A stretch of 64,000 nucleotides of DNA from Chloroflexota bacterium (GTDB taxonomy: Bacteria; Chloroflexota; Anaerolineae; Aggregatilineales; Phototrophicaceae). Each line of letters starts with the position of its first letter. Position 1 is the stretch's first letter. Position numbers and translations under genes: made by a program. The stretch lies in assembly GCA_020161935.1 (NCBI GenBank), contig JAIUNI010000003.1, positions 310,001 through 374,000 of the forward strand, written 5' to 3'. The notes beneath the pieces are model-generated. The model was not told the origin of the DNA. It ran no database searches and saw only the letters and a list, made by a program, of their open reading frames with translations. This document shows positions 1-9,586 of the stretch, piece after piece.

Positions 1-2
1 CG

Positions 3-605
3 TGGATACCGCGTGGGCAGAATACTCAAGCCGACGAACTGGCGCAGTCGGCACGATTGACGCAGGCTTCCGAAGCGACACAGAAACCGCTGGACGATGC
101 TGGCAGTGTTGTGGATGACAACGCGACTGCTCCCACCGTGCCAGCGCAGGCTGTGTCGGAAACACACATCCTGATTGCCGGATCACGCTACGCCAACCGT
201 GAGGCGCTGGATTACGCCCGCCGGGTGGTGCGTCGTGCTCACCAACTCGGTCATACCATCGTGATTGGCGATAATCCCAAAGGCGTGGATATGGCGGTGG
301 TGCAGGAATGCCGTCGGCTGAAAGCGAAGGTGCTGGTCGTCGGTGTCACGAATCGCCCACGCAACGGCGGTTGCTCACATGGCAGCTACGTTAAAGTCGA
401 ACGTGATACCTATCGTGCCGCAGGCGGACATTTGTATGACCGCTACCATGTCCGTGATCGTTGGATGGTGGACAACTCAACAAGAGGCATGTTCATCTGG
501 AACGGTGATAGCCAAGGCACGAAGGCTGGATACGAGTACATGGTCAGCCGCCACAAGGAGGCACATCTGATGACGTTTGCCTTGAAAGGAGCGCGGCATG
601 GCTGA
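3..605 (+). CDS. SLOG-fold (YspA/DUF2493-like) protein, 5' end outside window
   Basis: The frame is open from the window edge, so the true start probably lies upstream; an internal TTG at 57 is the first start-like codon. After a low-complexity N-terminus the protein has a nucleotide-binding SLOG-type Rossmann core: the strand-loop HILIAGSRYAN, then GDNPKGVDMAV, resembling the G-S-R and G-x-x-x-G-x-D motifs of DprA/YspA relatives, and a late segment WNGDSQGTKAGYEY typical of the family. Such proteins are thought to bind nucleotides or nucleic-acid ends; the substrate here is unknown. It overlaps the next gene by 8 bp, so the two are probably translated together. Family call fairly sure, role not. 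Confidence 0.7.
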   Translation, partial: WIPRGQNTQADELAQSARLTQASEATQKPLDDAGSVVDDNATAPTVPAQAVSETHILIAGSRYANREALDYARRVVRRAHQLGHTIVIGDNPKGVDMAVVQECRRLKAKVLVVGVTNRPRNGGCSHGSYVKVERDTYRAAGGHLYDRYHVRDRWMVDNSTRGMFIWNGDSQGTKAGYEYMVSRHKEAHLMTFALKGARHG

Positions 606-2466
606 ACAGCACATACTGGCGGTTCACACCTACGGTTCGCAGCGAGTTAAGGCACCCGGCACGAACCAGACCGTGAGCGCGTACAAAATAGGGTACACGA
701 GCGCCGCCTGTGAGGCCCTGCTGGCGCTGTACGGGACAAAGGCGCGTGATGTCTCCTCGCCTCATGCATCTTATCGCTATGTGCAGATCGACGGTGAGAC
801 CACTGTACGACATGGCTACCTACTGCTCAATGTGACCAACGACGAACTGGCGCGGGCGGAAGCCGTGACGCGCCGCCATCACCGAGCCACAGTGTATTTA
901 TGGCAGGCTGACCGCTGGCTGGAACTGCCACACGGACGCAATCCTGCTTATTCTGAATCCGCAGCGCGTTCCGGTCCGGGCTTCAATCCCTCTGGGTTTC
1001 GTCCCGTTGCGCCATCGACGGGTGAGAAGGAAACGGCGGTGGAAGGCATCCGCGCCGAGAAGAGCCAGCGCGACCCCAATCAAAAGCCCTGGTGGTGGAT
1101 ATTGGGCGACACCTATCCGCAGCGCGAGACACTCAAACGCTGGGGAGCGCGGTTCAGCAGCAAAAGACGGGCATGGTATTTCGTAGGCTGGGAGCTGCCC
1201 GACGGCATTAAGCGGCTCATCACCGAATATGCGACTACCGAACCGGGAGCGACAACCGCGCAGGTCGAAGATGATGCGCCCTGTTCGGATGAAGAAGCGG
1301 TTGCCATTCTGGGTGTGCCGCTGAAGGCTGAATCGCCGAAGCCAGACGAATCGCCGCGTTTATTCCAGCTTGGGCAGACGGTCTATGCCCGGCATGAATT
1401 GGAAATACCCGATAGTAAAGCCATTCCGACGGGTACACGCGGGACGATCTCGCGGCTCTACAACCGCAACGCACAGCACGGCTGGAGCTACGATGTGGAT
1501 TTCGTCGGGATTGGTACGGGTTGGTACTTCGAGCGCGAATTGACGGATCTCGAACCGATTCCCGGTATCCGTATTACACATGGTTCAGTCGTGCCGCCGG
1601 GTGCAGCGTTACCACCCACCGATGCTGAATTGAAACGAGCGCTCATGGAAAGCGGACACCAGCCGGACGCACTGACGATGAATGCACCGTCAGGCGAACC
1701 AGAAACCATTCCAGAGCCGGATGTACCTGAAGAACCGCAATCCATCCGTGTATTCAAACCACAGCCACTTCTGGTAGATGGTACGCCGCTGGACGAAGTA
1801 CAGACCGCGATTGTCCGGGCGAAAGCGCAGCCCACGCCGGTCTTACATCCGGCAGCGGTTTCCCAGAAACGCACACTGGCAGCCATTGGACAGTCTTACG
1901 TCGGTGAGCTGACAGGCAGCATCACGGGCAATGTCTACTGTTTTGGCTACGCCATCCATGAAGGCATCTGTGTCTTCGTGAATATGGGTGGACCGCGTAT
2001 GGCAGTCGAGGCGATCCGAGCGAAACTGTCCAAGGGCGACATCGTGAACTGCACACCCTGGGACGCGCCAGCCGTTGAACTCACCGCAGGCGAAGGGAAC
2101 AGCGGCATGTTTCACGATTTCATGCAGAACATCCCCGAAGCAAAATTTACCTCGCTCATCCTGTGCCATGATTTGCTGGTCAATCCCAACTACGGCGGCA
2201 AGTCCACCACCTTCATCCTCCGCACCGATGAGGCGCAGGCAGCAGCCAGGCTCAAACATCACGTCACCGAACTGGTCAAAGTCCCGGTGTTTGACGAGTG
2301 GACAGGCTACCTGTATCACACTGGACAGACCGCGATGCTGGTGCGTCCGACACGTTCCTCTGGCGACATTGACTTGATTACGGTTACGCTCGACATTGAT
2401 GCCTGGACACGGCTCATCACCGGCGGCATCGAACAGGGCGTAATCACGCTTCCCATTTCCAACTGA
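598..2466 (+). CDS. Large protein of unknown function with a DUF5710-like motif
   Basis: A 622-residue soluble protein, second gene of the operon. Residues about 165-210 contain GDTYPQRETLKRWGARF followed by RRAWYFVGWELPDG. This matches the TYP-K-x-LK-x-x-G-x-R-W type motif found in many plasmid and phage DNA-metabolism proteins (DUF5710-like). Residues about 255-310 look like a small beta-barrel (LGQTVYARHELEIP, WSYDVDFVG). The C-terminal 200 residues form a separate, unrecognised globular domain. It starts inside the end of the SLOG gene and precedes the methyltransferase-helicase, which suggests a role in element DNA processing. I do not recognise the whole protein. Confidence 0.6.
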   Translation: MAEQHILAVHTYGSQRVKAPGTNQTVSAYKIGYTSAACEALLALYGTKARDVSSPHASYRYVQIDGETTVRHGYLLLNVTNDELARAEAVTRRHHRATVYLWQADRWLELPHGRNPAYSESAARSGPGFNPSGFRPVAPSTGEKETAVEGIRAEKSQRDPNQKPWWWILGDTYPQRETLKRWGARFSSKRRAWYFVGWELPDGIKRLITEYATTEPGATTAQVEDDAPCSDEEAVAILGVPLKAESPKPDESPRLFQLGQTVYARHELEIPDSKAIPTGTRGTISRLYNRNAQHGWSYDVDFVGIGTGWYFERELTDLEPIPGIRITHGSVVPPGAALPPTDAELKRALMESGHQPDALTMNAPSGEPETIPEPDVPEEPQSIRVFKPQPLLVDGTPLDEVQTAIVRAKAQPTPVLHPAAVSQKRTLAAIGQSYVGELTGSITGNVYCFGYAIHEGICVFVNMGGPRMAVEAIRAKLSKGDIVNCTPWDAPAVELTAGEGNSGMFHDFMQNIPEAKFTSLILCHDLLVNPNYGGKSTTFILRTDEAQAAARLKHHVTELVKVPVFDEWTGYLYHTGQTAMLVRPTRSSGDIDLITVTLDIDAWTRLITGGIEQGVITLPISN

Positions 2467-2546
2467 TTTCATCCCATCCATCTAGCAGCCATCTGTCAGA
2501 CCTCTGGCAGGCGGCTGTTTTTGATTCTTATGAAAGGAACTTTCTC

Positions 2547-5500
2547 ATGGCACGAGCCGAGAGCAAAATGGTCATGGGCTATCTACCGATTGAGCCGCAT
2601 CATCATGCTGCCATTACGTCGCTAGTTGCGCCTGCCACACCAGCCGTGAAACTGCTCGACCCCTTCGCCGGGGATGGGCTGTTTCTCCAGGTGGCAGCAC
2701 AGGCGTGGAACGTCACGCCTTACGCGAATGAATTGGATGGCGAACGCGCTCAGTCCTGTATCGAGCGCTTTGGACCGAAGCAGGCGGTGCGCTGCGATGT
2801 CGAACGGCTGCTGGCATCCAATAACGCCTTTGGTGCGGCATGGCTCAATCCTCCCTATGACCATGACAAAACTGCCAAAGCCAACAAGCGTGTCGAGTTT
2901 GCCTATCTGCGGCACAGTTGGAAATGGCTGCAAGACGGCGCTCTGGCGCTGTGGTGTATTTATTCCCAACATATCACCGAAGATGCCGCTGCCTTTTTAG
3001 CCCGTAACAGCAGCCGCGTCGATGTGTGGGCGCTGCCCGGTAAACATCAAGGCGAGTACGATCAGGTGGTGGTTGCTGCCATCAAAGGCACGCATCCCAA
3101 CCCGACAGAACTCTACCAAAGTATCTTGGATGGCAAAGCCAATCCACATCCGCTGATGTTGCAGCCCGAACCGCTCTACAAGCTGCCTGCGCCACCGCAT
3201 ATCACCCGCTTTGTGTTCGCGCCGGACATCATCGACGAGGAGCAGGGCTTGCGGCTGATTGAGGAGCAGGGGGCGTGGAAGACCAACGGCTTTCAGTCAC
3301 TACTGGAAGTCCCGCGTCCGCCGGAGCAGATTGAACCAGTGGTCGCACCCCGTCCGGGACACATGGCGCTGGTACTGGCAGCGGGCGTTGCCAACGGCGC
3401 AGTCATCCAGACCGGGGACTACGGGCAGGTGGCTATACGCGGCAAGACGCAGCACGTCGAGCAGATTGCCCGTGTGGAAATCGAAGCCGCCCCTGGTGAC
3501 CCGGAAAGGCAGATCAAAAAGACCACTATCCGCCTCAAGCCCACCACCACGTTGACCCTGCTGGCGCAGGATGGCACGGTGGTTGAGATGGAAGGCGATG
3601 AGGCGCTGCTGGGGTTCATCACCGCCAACAAACGTTCGCTGACCAGCTACCTCAACCAGAAATTCAAGCCGATGTATGGCTTTGATTTCGCCGGGATGGG
3701 GCGCTGGCTGGATCGTATCCGGCTGAAGGGCAAATACCCAATGTACACCGCCCAGAAGCATGTGGTGGGCGCGACGGTGCGCGGTTTCCAGAGCCGGGAC
3801 AGTATCCTGCTCGTTGGAAGTATGGGAACGGGTAAGACGCTCATGGGCGGGTCTACCGCCATCAGCATCGCCTCCGGCGTAGTTGAGAAGCTGCGCGGAG
3901 AAATCGGGGACGATCAGGTGGTACTCATCGTCGCCCCGCCGCATCTGGTCGAAAAGTGGAAGCGGGAACTGCACAGCATCAGCCGCAACATCTTTGTGGA
4001 ACGTTTGGACCGCCACGAAGATATCAAGCTCTTTATGGAGAAGTCAGCACGGCTGGGTCCGAGGATCGCCAAAATCGGTCTCATCAAACGCGATATGACC
4101 AAATTGGGCGCAGGGCGTGAGGTCGGCGTTGTCTGGCGCGATGAATGGGTCGCGCTGTGGCGGTACGGACAGCCCACACCGGAAGGGTATGAACCACAGC
4201 AGCGGCTGGTCAAACAGCGTATGCCGAAATGTCCGACCTGCGGCTGTACCGTCATGCAGGAGAAGAAAGGTGTCGAATCGCCCGCGTCGGAAAGCTGGCT
4301 GAAATCAGGCAAACGCCTCTGTCTGGTCTGCCAGACCCCACTGTGGCAGGAAGCCCGTGATAAAGGATCACAGCCCAAACCCGGACAGAAATATCCGATG
4401 AAAAATCCGCGCTATCGCATCGACGAGTACCTCAAGCGGGTCTACCCGGATCGGGTGTATCTGCTGATCTGGGATGAAGTCCACGAGTGCGCGCATGGCG
4501 ATACTGGCAACGGGGAAGCCTTCAACCGCATCGCGGGGCTGTCGCGGAAGGTGCTGGCAATGACCGGAACGCCCTTCAATGGTCGCTCTTCCTCCATCTT
4601 CAATCTCGAATATGCCCTCAATCCCCGCACTCGCCAGCGTTACAACTGGGGCGGCGCACCCCGCCTGAGTCGTAAGACTCGCAACGAACGCAGTTTTCAG
4701 ATCGTCGTTGCGGATGACAGCAAACAGCGCGGACGTGCTGAGTCGCGCTGGGTCGCCGATATGGGCGTGCGCGAGCAGGTCGTCGAAGAGCGTCCGTCAT
4801 ATGACAAAGAAACTGGCGCGTTCACTGGTACTTCCACTTACGAGAAACCGTATGAGGAAGCGCCCGGAATTTCACCGCTGCTGGTGGCGGAAGTGCTGGA
4901 TCATGCCATTTTCTTCAGCTTAGGTGATCTGGGCAAAGCCCTGCCGCAGTACGAAGAAATCGCGCTGCCGGTGGAGATGGATGCCGACACCTATGAGCAG
5001 TATGACCGCACCCGCCAGCAGTTGAAGGATTACCTGATTGCGCGGCGTTGGGAAGGCGATACGACGTTTCGCGGCGCATACCTGCAATGGGCGATGGGCT
5101 GGGTGAATGCGGCGCACCGTCCGCATGAGGTCATCCACAACCTCAAGCACCCGATCACCGGGGAGAAGTTGCCCCACGTCGTCACCAGCATCCCGTCTTA
5201 TGGCGAAGACCGCATCTTTGCCAAAGAGCAGGCGCTCCTCGACCTGGTACGCTCCGAGTTGGAACAGAACCGTCCATGCGTGATCTATATCCGTCAGACC
5301 GCGACCCGCGACATCCAGCCGCGCATCGAAGCGCTCATCCGCCAGCACGTCCCGCTTGCCCGAACCTTCATCCTCAAGAATACCGTTGAAGCCGAGCGGC
5401 GCGAAGCGGTGATCGAAGCGGAAGTGGCGAAGGGAACCAATGTCGTCATCTCCAACCCTGAGCTGGTGAAGACCGGGCTTGATCTGGTATTTGCGCCGAC

Positions 5501-6437
5501 GCTCATCTTCTACGAAATCGTGTTCAATCTCGGAACGATGATGCAGGCAGCGGGACGGTCTTACCGCCTCAACCAGACCCACAACCACTGCAAAACGTAT
5601 TACCTGTTCTGCGAAGGCACGATGGAACAGACAGCGGTGCAGCTCATGAGCCGCAAACAGCGTGCCGCCAAGCTGCTGACAGGTGACATCGGATTGACCG
5701 GGTTGGATGCGTTGACCGAAGGCGAGAGTGGATTCGAGGAGGCTTTGCTTGAAGCCATCGGGCGCGACGAGGCGCTGCTTGACCCTTCCGAACTGTTCAG
5801 GAAGTCTGAAGCGCAGGGCGAAATCGACAGCGAGGACGCTGCCTACTGGAACGTCGAACTGACTGAAACGGACGGTGAACCGCTGGCGGCTGAGTACGCC
5901 GCCCCGGTTATGCAGATCGAACTTCAACCCGCGTTGGAAAGTGACCTCCTCATTCGGGAAGCCATTCGGCTTGGCGGTGTGGTGGCTGAAATCGAACACC
6001 AACCGCTTCAGATGAAACGGATAGGCGAGCAAGTTCTCTCTACTTCCATCGTTGAGGCGATTAAAGGTTATCTCAACAGCGTTCACATCATCATTGGCGA
6101 CGAGAAACTCTCAGCACTGCACACGGAATTGTTCGATCTGCTGCAAACAAGTCCGGTTCGGCTGTGTGACTGGCTGCGAGATAATCACGTCGTCTTCCCC
6201 GGCTGCGAAGAGGAAGTCGCCGCCCACACTCTCCGGCTGATGCAGGCGGCAAACAGCGATCTCGTCAACGTCATCCCCGTGCGACCTGTGGTGGTCGGCG
6301 CAAAGGCGAGAAAACCTGCCACTTCCAAACCACGCCGATTCGATCTGATGGCGGTGCCAGATGATGCGCCTCAGCCCAAACGTCAGCCCCCTGAACGACT
6401 GGATGAAACCGCGCCGCTGCAACTGGCGTTGTTCTGA
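2547..6437 (+). CDS. N6-adenine methyltransferase-like / SNF2 helicase fusion (DUF6094-like)
   Basis: A 1296-residue protein. The N-terminus is a methyltransferase-like domain with motif I DPFAGDG (from D38) and NPPYD (N101-Y104), as in N6-adenine methylases. From about residue 400 it is an SF2/SNF2-type helicase: Walker A GSMGTGKT (K430), DEVH (643-646), the motif III-like MTGTPF, and a C-terminal lobe ending in the arginine-finger region AAGRSYRLNQ. A treble-clef or zinc-ribbon insertion uses CPTCGC (562-567) and CLVC (592-595) between the two helicase halves. An AAAGGAAC Shine-Dalgarno lies before the ATG. Such fusions occur in plasmids and phages and may protect or remodel element DNA; the substrate is unknown. 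Confidence 0.75.
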   Translation: MARAESKMVMGYLPIEPHHHAAITSLVAPATPAVKLLDPFAGDGLFLQVAAQAWNVTPYANELDGERAQSCIERFGPKQAVRCDVERLLASNNAFGAAWLNPPYDHDKTAKANKRVEFAYLRHSWKWLQDGALALWCIYSQHITEDAAAFLARNSSRVDVWALPGKHQGEYDQVVVAAIKGTHPNPTELYQSILDGKANPHPLMLQPEPLYKLPAPPHITRFVFAPDIIDEEQGLRLIEEQGAWKTNGFQSLLEVPRPPEQIEPVVAPRPGHMALVLAAGVANGAVIQTGDYGQVAIRGKTQHVEQIARVEIEAAPGDPERQIKKTTIRLKPTTTLTLLAQDGTVVEMEGDEALLGFITANKRSLTSYLNQKFKPMYGFDFAGMGRWLDRIRLKGKYPMYTAQKHVVGATVRGFQSRDSILLVGSMGTGKTLMGGSTAISIASGVVEKLRGEIGDDQVVLIVAPPHLVEKWKRELHSISRNIFVERLDRHEDIKLFMEKSARLGPRIAKIGLIKRDMTKLGAGREVGVVWRDEWVALWRYGQPTPEGYEPQQRLVKQRMPKCPTCGCTVMQEKKGVESPASESWLKSGKRLCLVCQTPLWQEARDKGSQPKPGQKYPMKNPRYRIDEYLKRVYPDRVYLLIWDEVHECAHGDTGNGEAFNRIAGLSRKVLAMTGTPFNGRSSSIFNLEYALNPRTRQRYNWGGAPRLSRKTRNERSFQIVVADDSKQRGRAESRWVADMGVREQVVEERPSYDKETGAFTGTSTYEKPYEEAPGISPLLVAEVLDHAIFFSLGDLGKALPQYEEIALPVEMDADTYEQYDRTRQQLKDYLIARRWEGDTTFRGAYLQWAMGWVNAAHRPHEVIHNLKHPITGEKLPHVVTSIPSYGEDRIFAKEQALLDLVRSELEQNRPCVIYIRQTATRDIQPRIEALIRQHVPLARTFILKNTVEAERREAVIEAEVAKGTNVVISNPELVKTGLDLVFAPTLIFYEIVFNLGTMMQAAGRSYRLNQTHNHCKTYYLFCEGTMEQTAVQLMSRKQRAAKLLTGDIGLTGLDALTEGESGFEEALLEAIGRDEALLDPSELFRKSEAQGEIDSEDAAYWNVELTETDGEPLAAEYAAPVMQIELQPALESDLLIREAIRLGGVVAEIEHQPLQMKRIGEQVLSTSIVEAIKGYLNSVHIIIGDEKLSALHTELFDLLQTSPVRLCDWLRDNHVVFPGCEEEVAAHTLRLMQAANSDLVNVIPVRPVVVGAKARKPATSKPRRFDLMAVPDDAPQPKRQPPERLDETAPLQLALF

Positions 6438-6447
6438 GGGGGCGACC

Positions 6448-7377
6448 ATGCACCCCGATACACTGGATTTTCTGGATACCCTCTTTGAACGCTGTGTCCG
6501 GCTGCGTTCGTCGTCCTGCTTGACCTTCACCGTCATTCATCCCAATGGTCAACAACCCACGCCCTCTCGACACATCCCTCTGGATAACCGCGTTGCGCTG
6601 CTCGATACGCTGCAACGGCTGTCCGACACGAACCGGATGGGCTGGGGCGCGTATTTCGCGGTGGGACTTCGCAAGCCGGGACTGTCTCGCTGGAAACGCG
6701 GTGGCGCGGTGGAAGTGGTTGCGCTGCCCGCGTTTTACACCGACATCGACGATGCGACGGATGCCACGCTCGTCAAGCTGTGCGGCGCTCGACTGCCTCC
6801 GTCGGTGATTGTTCATTCCGGCGGTGGCTATCACGCCTACTGGCTGCTGGACGAGCCAACCCGCGATCTGTACACGGCGCGGCAGGTCTTACAGGGGTTG
6901 GCGCATACCTTCGGCGGGGATGGCTTATCCCCGGCACAGTCGCTGCGACTGCCGGGAACGGTGAATCACAAGCCCGAACGCGGCGGCGCGTTGTGCCATC
7001 TGGTCGAAAGCTCAGACCGTCACTACTGCCTGTCCGACTTCGGTCCGTTCATTCCGCCAGCTCCCCGTCTACAGGAGCGACGAACCGCTGTACGAGCTGC
7101 CCATCCACCGAACAGCAAAAACCTCAACGTGCAGTTGATTCACGCCATCACCACTGTGCTGTACCGCGACTATGCAGCGCGCGAACAGCGGCGGAGTGAC
7201 TGGCTGGCAGCACTGTGTCCCTGCGGTCATGCCCGTGATTCGCCGGGGTCGCACTTCTTCTGGAATCCCACCATCGGCTGCGGGCGCTGTCATGGACGAC
7301 ATGGCACGCTGCGGCTGACCGATCTCTGTTCTGTTCTGGGTATCGACGCTGCCAGTTACGGCGGCGTGTATCGCTAA
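6448..7377 (+). CDS. Archaeo-eukaryotic primase (RepB-primase-like), zinc-finger C-terminus
   Basis: I chose the ATG at 6448, preceded by GAGGGGGCG, rather than earlier in-frame ATGs inside the upstream gene. The 309-residue product has the two hallmarks of archaeo-eukaryotic primases: the metal-binding pair D99-x-D101 in FYTDID and the S-x-H type motif SGGGYH (S124-H129), followed by LRLPGTVNHKPERGG. The last 60 residues carry CPCGH and CGRCHG, likely a zinc site that contacts template DNA. It should make primers for element replication. It is much shorter than the paralogous primase-helicase at 33958 and lacks a helicase domain, though the helicase fusion just upstream could supply one. Confidence 0.8.
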   Translation: MHPDTLDFLDTLFERCVRLRSSSCLTFTVIHPNGQQPTPSRHIPLDNRVALLDTLQRLSDTNRMGWGAYFAVGLRKPGLSRWKRGGAVEVVALPAFYTDIDDATDATLVKLCGARLPPSVIVHSGGGYHAYWLLDEPTRDLYTARQVLQGLAHTFGGDGLSPAQSLRLPGTVNHKPERGGALCHLVESSDRHYCLSDFGPFIPPAPRLQERRTAVRAAHPPNSKNLNVQLIHAITTVLYRDYAAREQRRSDWLAALCPCGHARDSPGSHFFWNPTIGCGRCHGRHGTLRLTDLCSVLGIDAASYGGVYR

Positions 7378-7398
7378 AGTAGAAAAGGAAACCATACC

Positions 7399-8139
7399 AT
7401 GTCCGACAAGAACCAAAGCACCAAACAGGAACCACCGCCGACCATCATCACGCTGACGCTGCCCACACCGTCCGAGGGTGGTATCCCGCTGGAACGCGCC
7501 ACTGCGACCCTGCTGATTAAGCGCGGCGACCTAGCGCACATCCGGCAGTTCACCTACATCGTGATGGAAGATATGACGACGGCGATCAAGGAAGCCTACC
7601 TCGCGCTGGCGGCTGTTGAAGCCGAACCACCCGTTATCCCCGAAGCGCCCAAAACTGCGCCCAAGTCCGAACCAAAAGCGAAGTCGAAAGCGGAGCCAAA
7701 GCCCATTGTGGAGGAAGAACCGACCATCGACATCCCGCTCAAGAAAGGCACGCTGGCGGTCAAGATCAGCCACCTCAAGATCATCGGTGGCGAAACTGAT
7801 GCGGCGGCTTACCGTCAGGCGGTGCTGATTGCCGGGAAGCTCATCGACGGCAAGCTGTGGGATGGCACTTCGCCCATTCGCATTGACGATGTGTACGTCA
7901 CGCTGAAGAAGATGAAACACCTGTCTGAGCGTGAAATGAGCCTGTTCACGCTGGAAGATTTCGTGCAAATCGGCGGCACAACGGATGCGCCGGAAGCCGT
8001 TACGGATGTTGAAAGGGATGCTGTCGAAGTGGAGGACGACGGCATTGATACTGAACCGCTGCTCATGGCAATGCCATCCCTCAACGGGAAGACCTTCAGC
8101 GCGAATGGGCATCACCCGGATGACGCTGACGACGAATAA
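7399..8139 (+). CDS. Hypothetical protein, candidate PRTRC system protein E
   Basis: A 246-residue protein with a beta-rich N-terminal domain (ITLTLPTPSEGGIPLERA, LLIKRGDLAHIRQFTYIV), a lysine/proline/glutamate-rich linker at about residues 75-110, and a second small domain rich in beta strands. A good Shine-Dalgarno (AAAAGGAAA) precedes the ATG. Its place, directly before the C-type gene of a PRTRC cassette, is where protein E usually lies, and the domain-plus-charged-tail layout is compatible. Sequence similarity alone is not enough for me to be sure of the family. Confidence 0.45.
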   Translation: MSDKNQSTKQEPPPTIITLTLPTPSEGGIPLERATATLLIKRGDLAHIRQFTYIVMEDMTTAIKEAYLALAAVEAEPPVIPEAPKTAPKSEPKAKSKAEPKPIVEEEPTIDIPLKKGTLAVKISHLKIIGGETDAAAYRQAVLIAGKLIDGKLWDGTSPIRIDDVYVTLKKMKHLSEREMSLFTLEDFVQIGGTTDAPEAVTDVERDAVEVEDDGIDTEPLLMAMPSLNGKTFSANGHHPDDADDE

Positions 8140-8202
8140 TACCCGCTCAATTCAACTCATCCAACCTGTTTCGATCTATAGACCCGAAAGGAAAGCAACA
8201 TC

Positions 8203-8418
8203 ATGTCTGACCAGAATAATTCCCAACCCCGTATCTTTAAGACCGGCGCGGTTCGCATCGTGGAAGATGAATCCATGCGTGTGCTGGATAACGAAGCCAT
8301 CCGCAGCCTGCTCAAGGCGACTTACCCCGAAATCGCCAATGCCACCATCCGTGAAGTGACCACCGAGAACGGGCAGAAGGTGATCGAATTCCTGCCGCAG
8401 CCCGGACGCAAAGGCTAA
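8203..8418 (+). CDS. PRTRC system protein C, ubiquitin-like
   Basis: A 71-residue protein close to ubiquitin in size. RIFKTGAVRIVEDESMRV, LLKATYPEIANATIRE and KVIEFLPQPGRKG match the PRTRC protein C pattern, a beta-grasp family that comparative genomics has placed among bacterial ubiquitin-like proteins. The gene ends in GGC TAA, so the last residue is glycine (GRKG), the kind of tail an E1 enzyme adenylates. A strong GAAAGGAAAG lies before the ATG. An E2-like gene and a ThiF/E1-like gene follow in the same operon, so it is probably the modifier of a conjugation pathway. Conjugation itself is inferred. Confidence 0.75.
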   Translation: MSDQNNSQPRIFKTGAVRIVEDESMRVLDNEAIRSLLKATYPEIANATIREVTTENGQKVIEFLPQPGRKG

Positions 8419-8423
8419 CCACC

Positions 8424-8705
8424 ATGTTCGATGCAGGCTTGACTGTTGAAAGCCTGCGGGACTGCCTGACAGGTCTGAAACCTGTCGAACTCAAGGGGAT
8501 GGTGCTTCTCAGGGAGCGCCGCCCCATTGGGCAGTTCTTCCCGCAGCTTGAAGGCGGACAGATAGGCATCCCGCGTGAAACGATTGCCGAAGCCGTGACC
8601 GAAATTGTCGGCTACACCGAACGCTGCCGTCGGGCAGCGCAGCAGTTGACGAAGCTCACCCCCGTTCCCCTGACCGCTTTCTCAATTTTGGAGTACGGCA
8701 TCTAA
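8424..8705 (+). CDS. Small hypothetical protein in PRTRC operon
   Basis: A 93-residue protein starting 5 bp after the ubiquitin-like gene and sharing one base with the next (TAATG), so it is tightly coupled. It has an N-terminal helix, a beta segment (LKGMVLLRERRPIGQFFPQL) and a long C-terminal helix. I see no zinc ligands, membrane segments or recognised motif. By position it may assist the cassette, for instance as a substrate or adaptor, but nothing in the sequence proves this. Confidence 0.6.
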   Translation: MFDAGLTVESLRDCLTGLKPVELKGMVLLRERRPIGQFFPQLEGGQIGIPRETIAEAVTEIVGYTERCRRAAQQLTKLTPVPLTAFSILEYGI

Positions 8706-9586
8706 TGAACGAATTACTGGACACCTTTGGGCTGCTGGCAGCGGCGATGCTGGATGACCCGCTGCTGACACTCGCCAACGCTGTTGCCTGGCTCGACCCC
8801 TTATGGGAAACGAGCGATGACGACGTGTATGACGAAGGCGACGGCGTGGGCATGGCGCTGTGTATTACGCGCAGCGCGTTTCCTGACATCTACGCGGGCG
8901 CGGTGGAGCGTATTCGCTCCGGCGCATCGGAAAAAGAACTGGACAGCTTCATCTGCGGCGAAATTGGCAAACGCGGTATCCCGCTCGACAATCTCGAATT
9001 TCTGGGTTACGGCATTCCGCTGACCGCCTGCGGCATCGAACTGTCCGACCCTGACCTCTACGCCGCCCGTGTCGATCTGCTGCCGCTGGTGGCGTTATTT
9101 GGTATTCGTCCTGAACCGGGACATTACAACGTGGAAGTCCCTCACTGCACCTACACCGCCGGGCGCATCATCGCCGACAGCCTGGTACAGCAGGACGATG
9201 AACGCTTGAAACAGGTCGGCTGGGCGCTGGCATGGTTGTTTTCCTGTTCCGGCAACACCTTGATCGACTTCGACGACGAATCAATGGCGGAAATCCCGCC
9301 GCTGTCGTGGGACGAAAATGATCTGGCATTTGCCATTGAATTGATCGAAGAAGCCAACGGCATCATCGGCGATGTGAATGCTGGACTGAAACTGCTTGAA
9401 GTAACCCCCATCCTCTTTTCTGCGCTGGAAGCCAACATCCAGCGCACCTACAAAACGATTGCAAAACAGAAAGGCAAACAAGATGAACCCCGCATCCGAT
9501 TGGAGTGGCCGCCTCTTATCACAGGCGGTGATGGAGCAGCCGTCCCTGATCCTGAGCTTTTACAGCTTCGGCGTGATGCTGCATAA
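8705..9586 (+). CDS. Candidate PRTRC system protein F
   Basis: A 293-residue, acidic, mostly helical protein without obvious catalytic motifs. The central part (CSGNTLIDFDDES, IPPLSWDENDLAFAIELIEEA) resembles the 'TGN-x-L-(I/L)D ... W(D/E)D-x-D' pattern I associate with PRTRC protein F. The position between C and B also fits the usual E-C-F-B order. Its last 104 bp overlap the next gene in another frame, which is unusually long for a bacterial overlap. Function unknown. Confidence 0.5.
   Translation: MNELLDTFGLLAAAMLDDPLLTLANAVAWLDPLWETSDDDVYDEGDGVGMALCITRSAFPDIYAGAVERIRSGASEKELDSFICGEIGKRGIPLDNLEFLGYGIPLTACGIELSDPDLYAARVDLLPLVALFGIRPEPGHYNVEVPHCTYTAGRIIADSLVQQDDERLKQVGWALAWLFSCSGNTLIDFDDESMAEIPPLSWDENDLAFAIELIEEANGIIGDVNAGLKLLEVTPILFSALEANIQRTYKTIAKQKGKQDEPRIRLEWPPLITGGDGAAVPDPELLQLRRDAA

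Noticed and set aside
4920..6086. 388-codon open frame antisense to the methyltransferase-helicase gene
   Set aside because: Shadow of a high-scoring coding gene with intact motifs on the plus strand; no ribosome site or recognisable motif.
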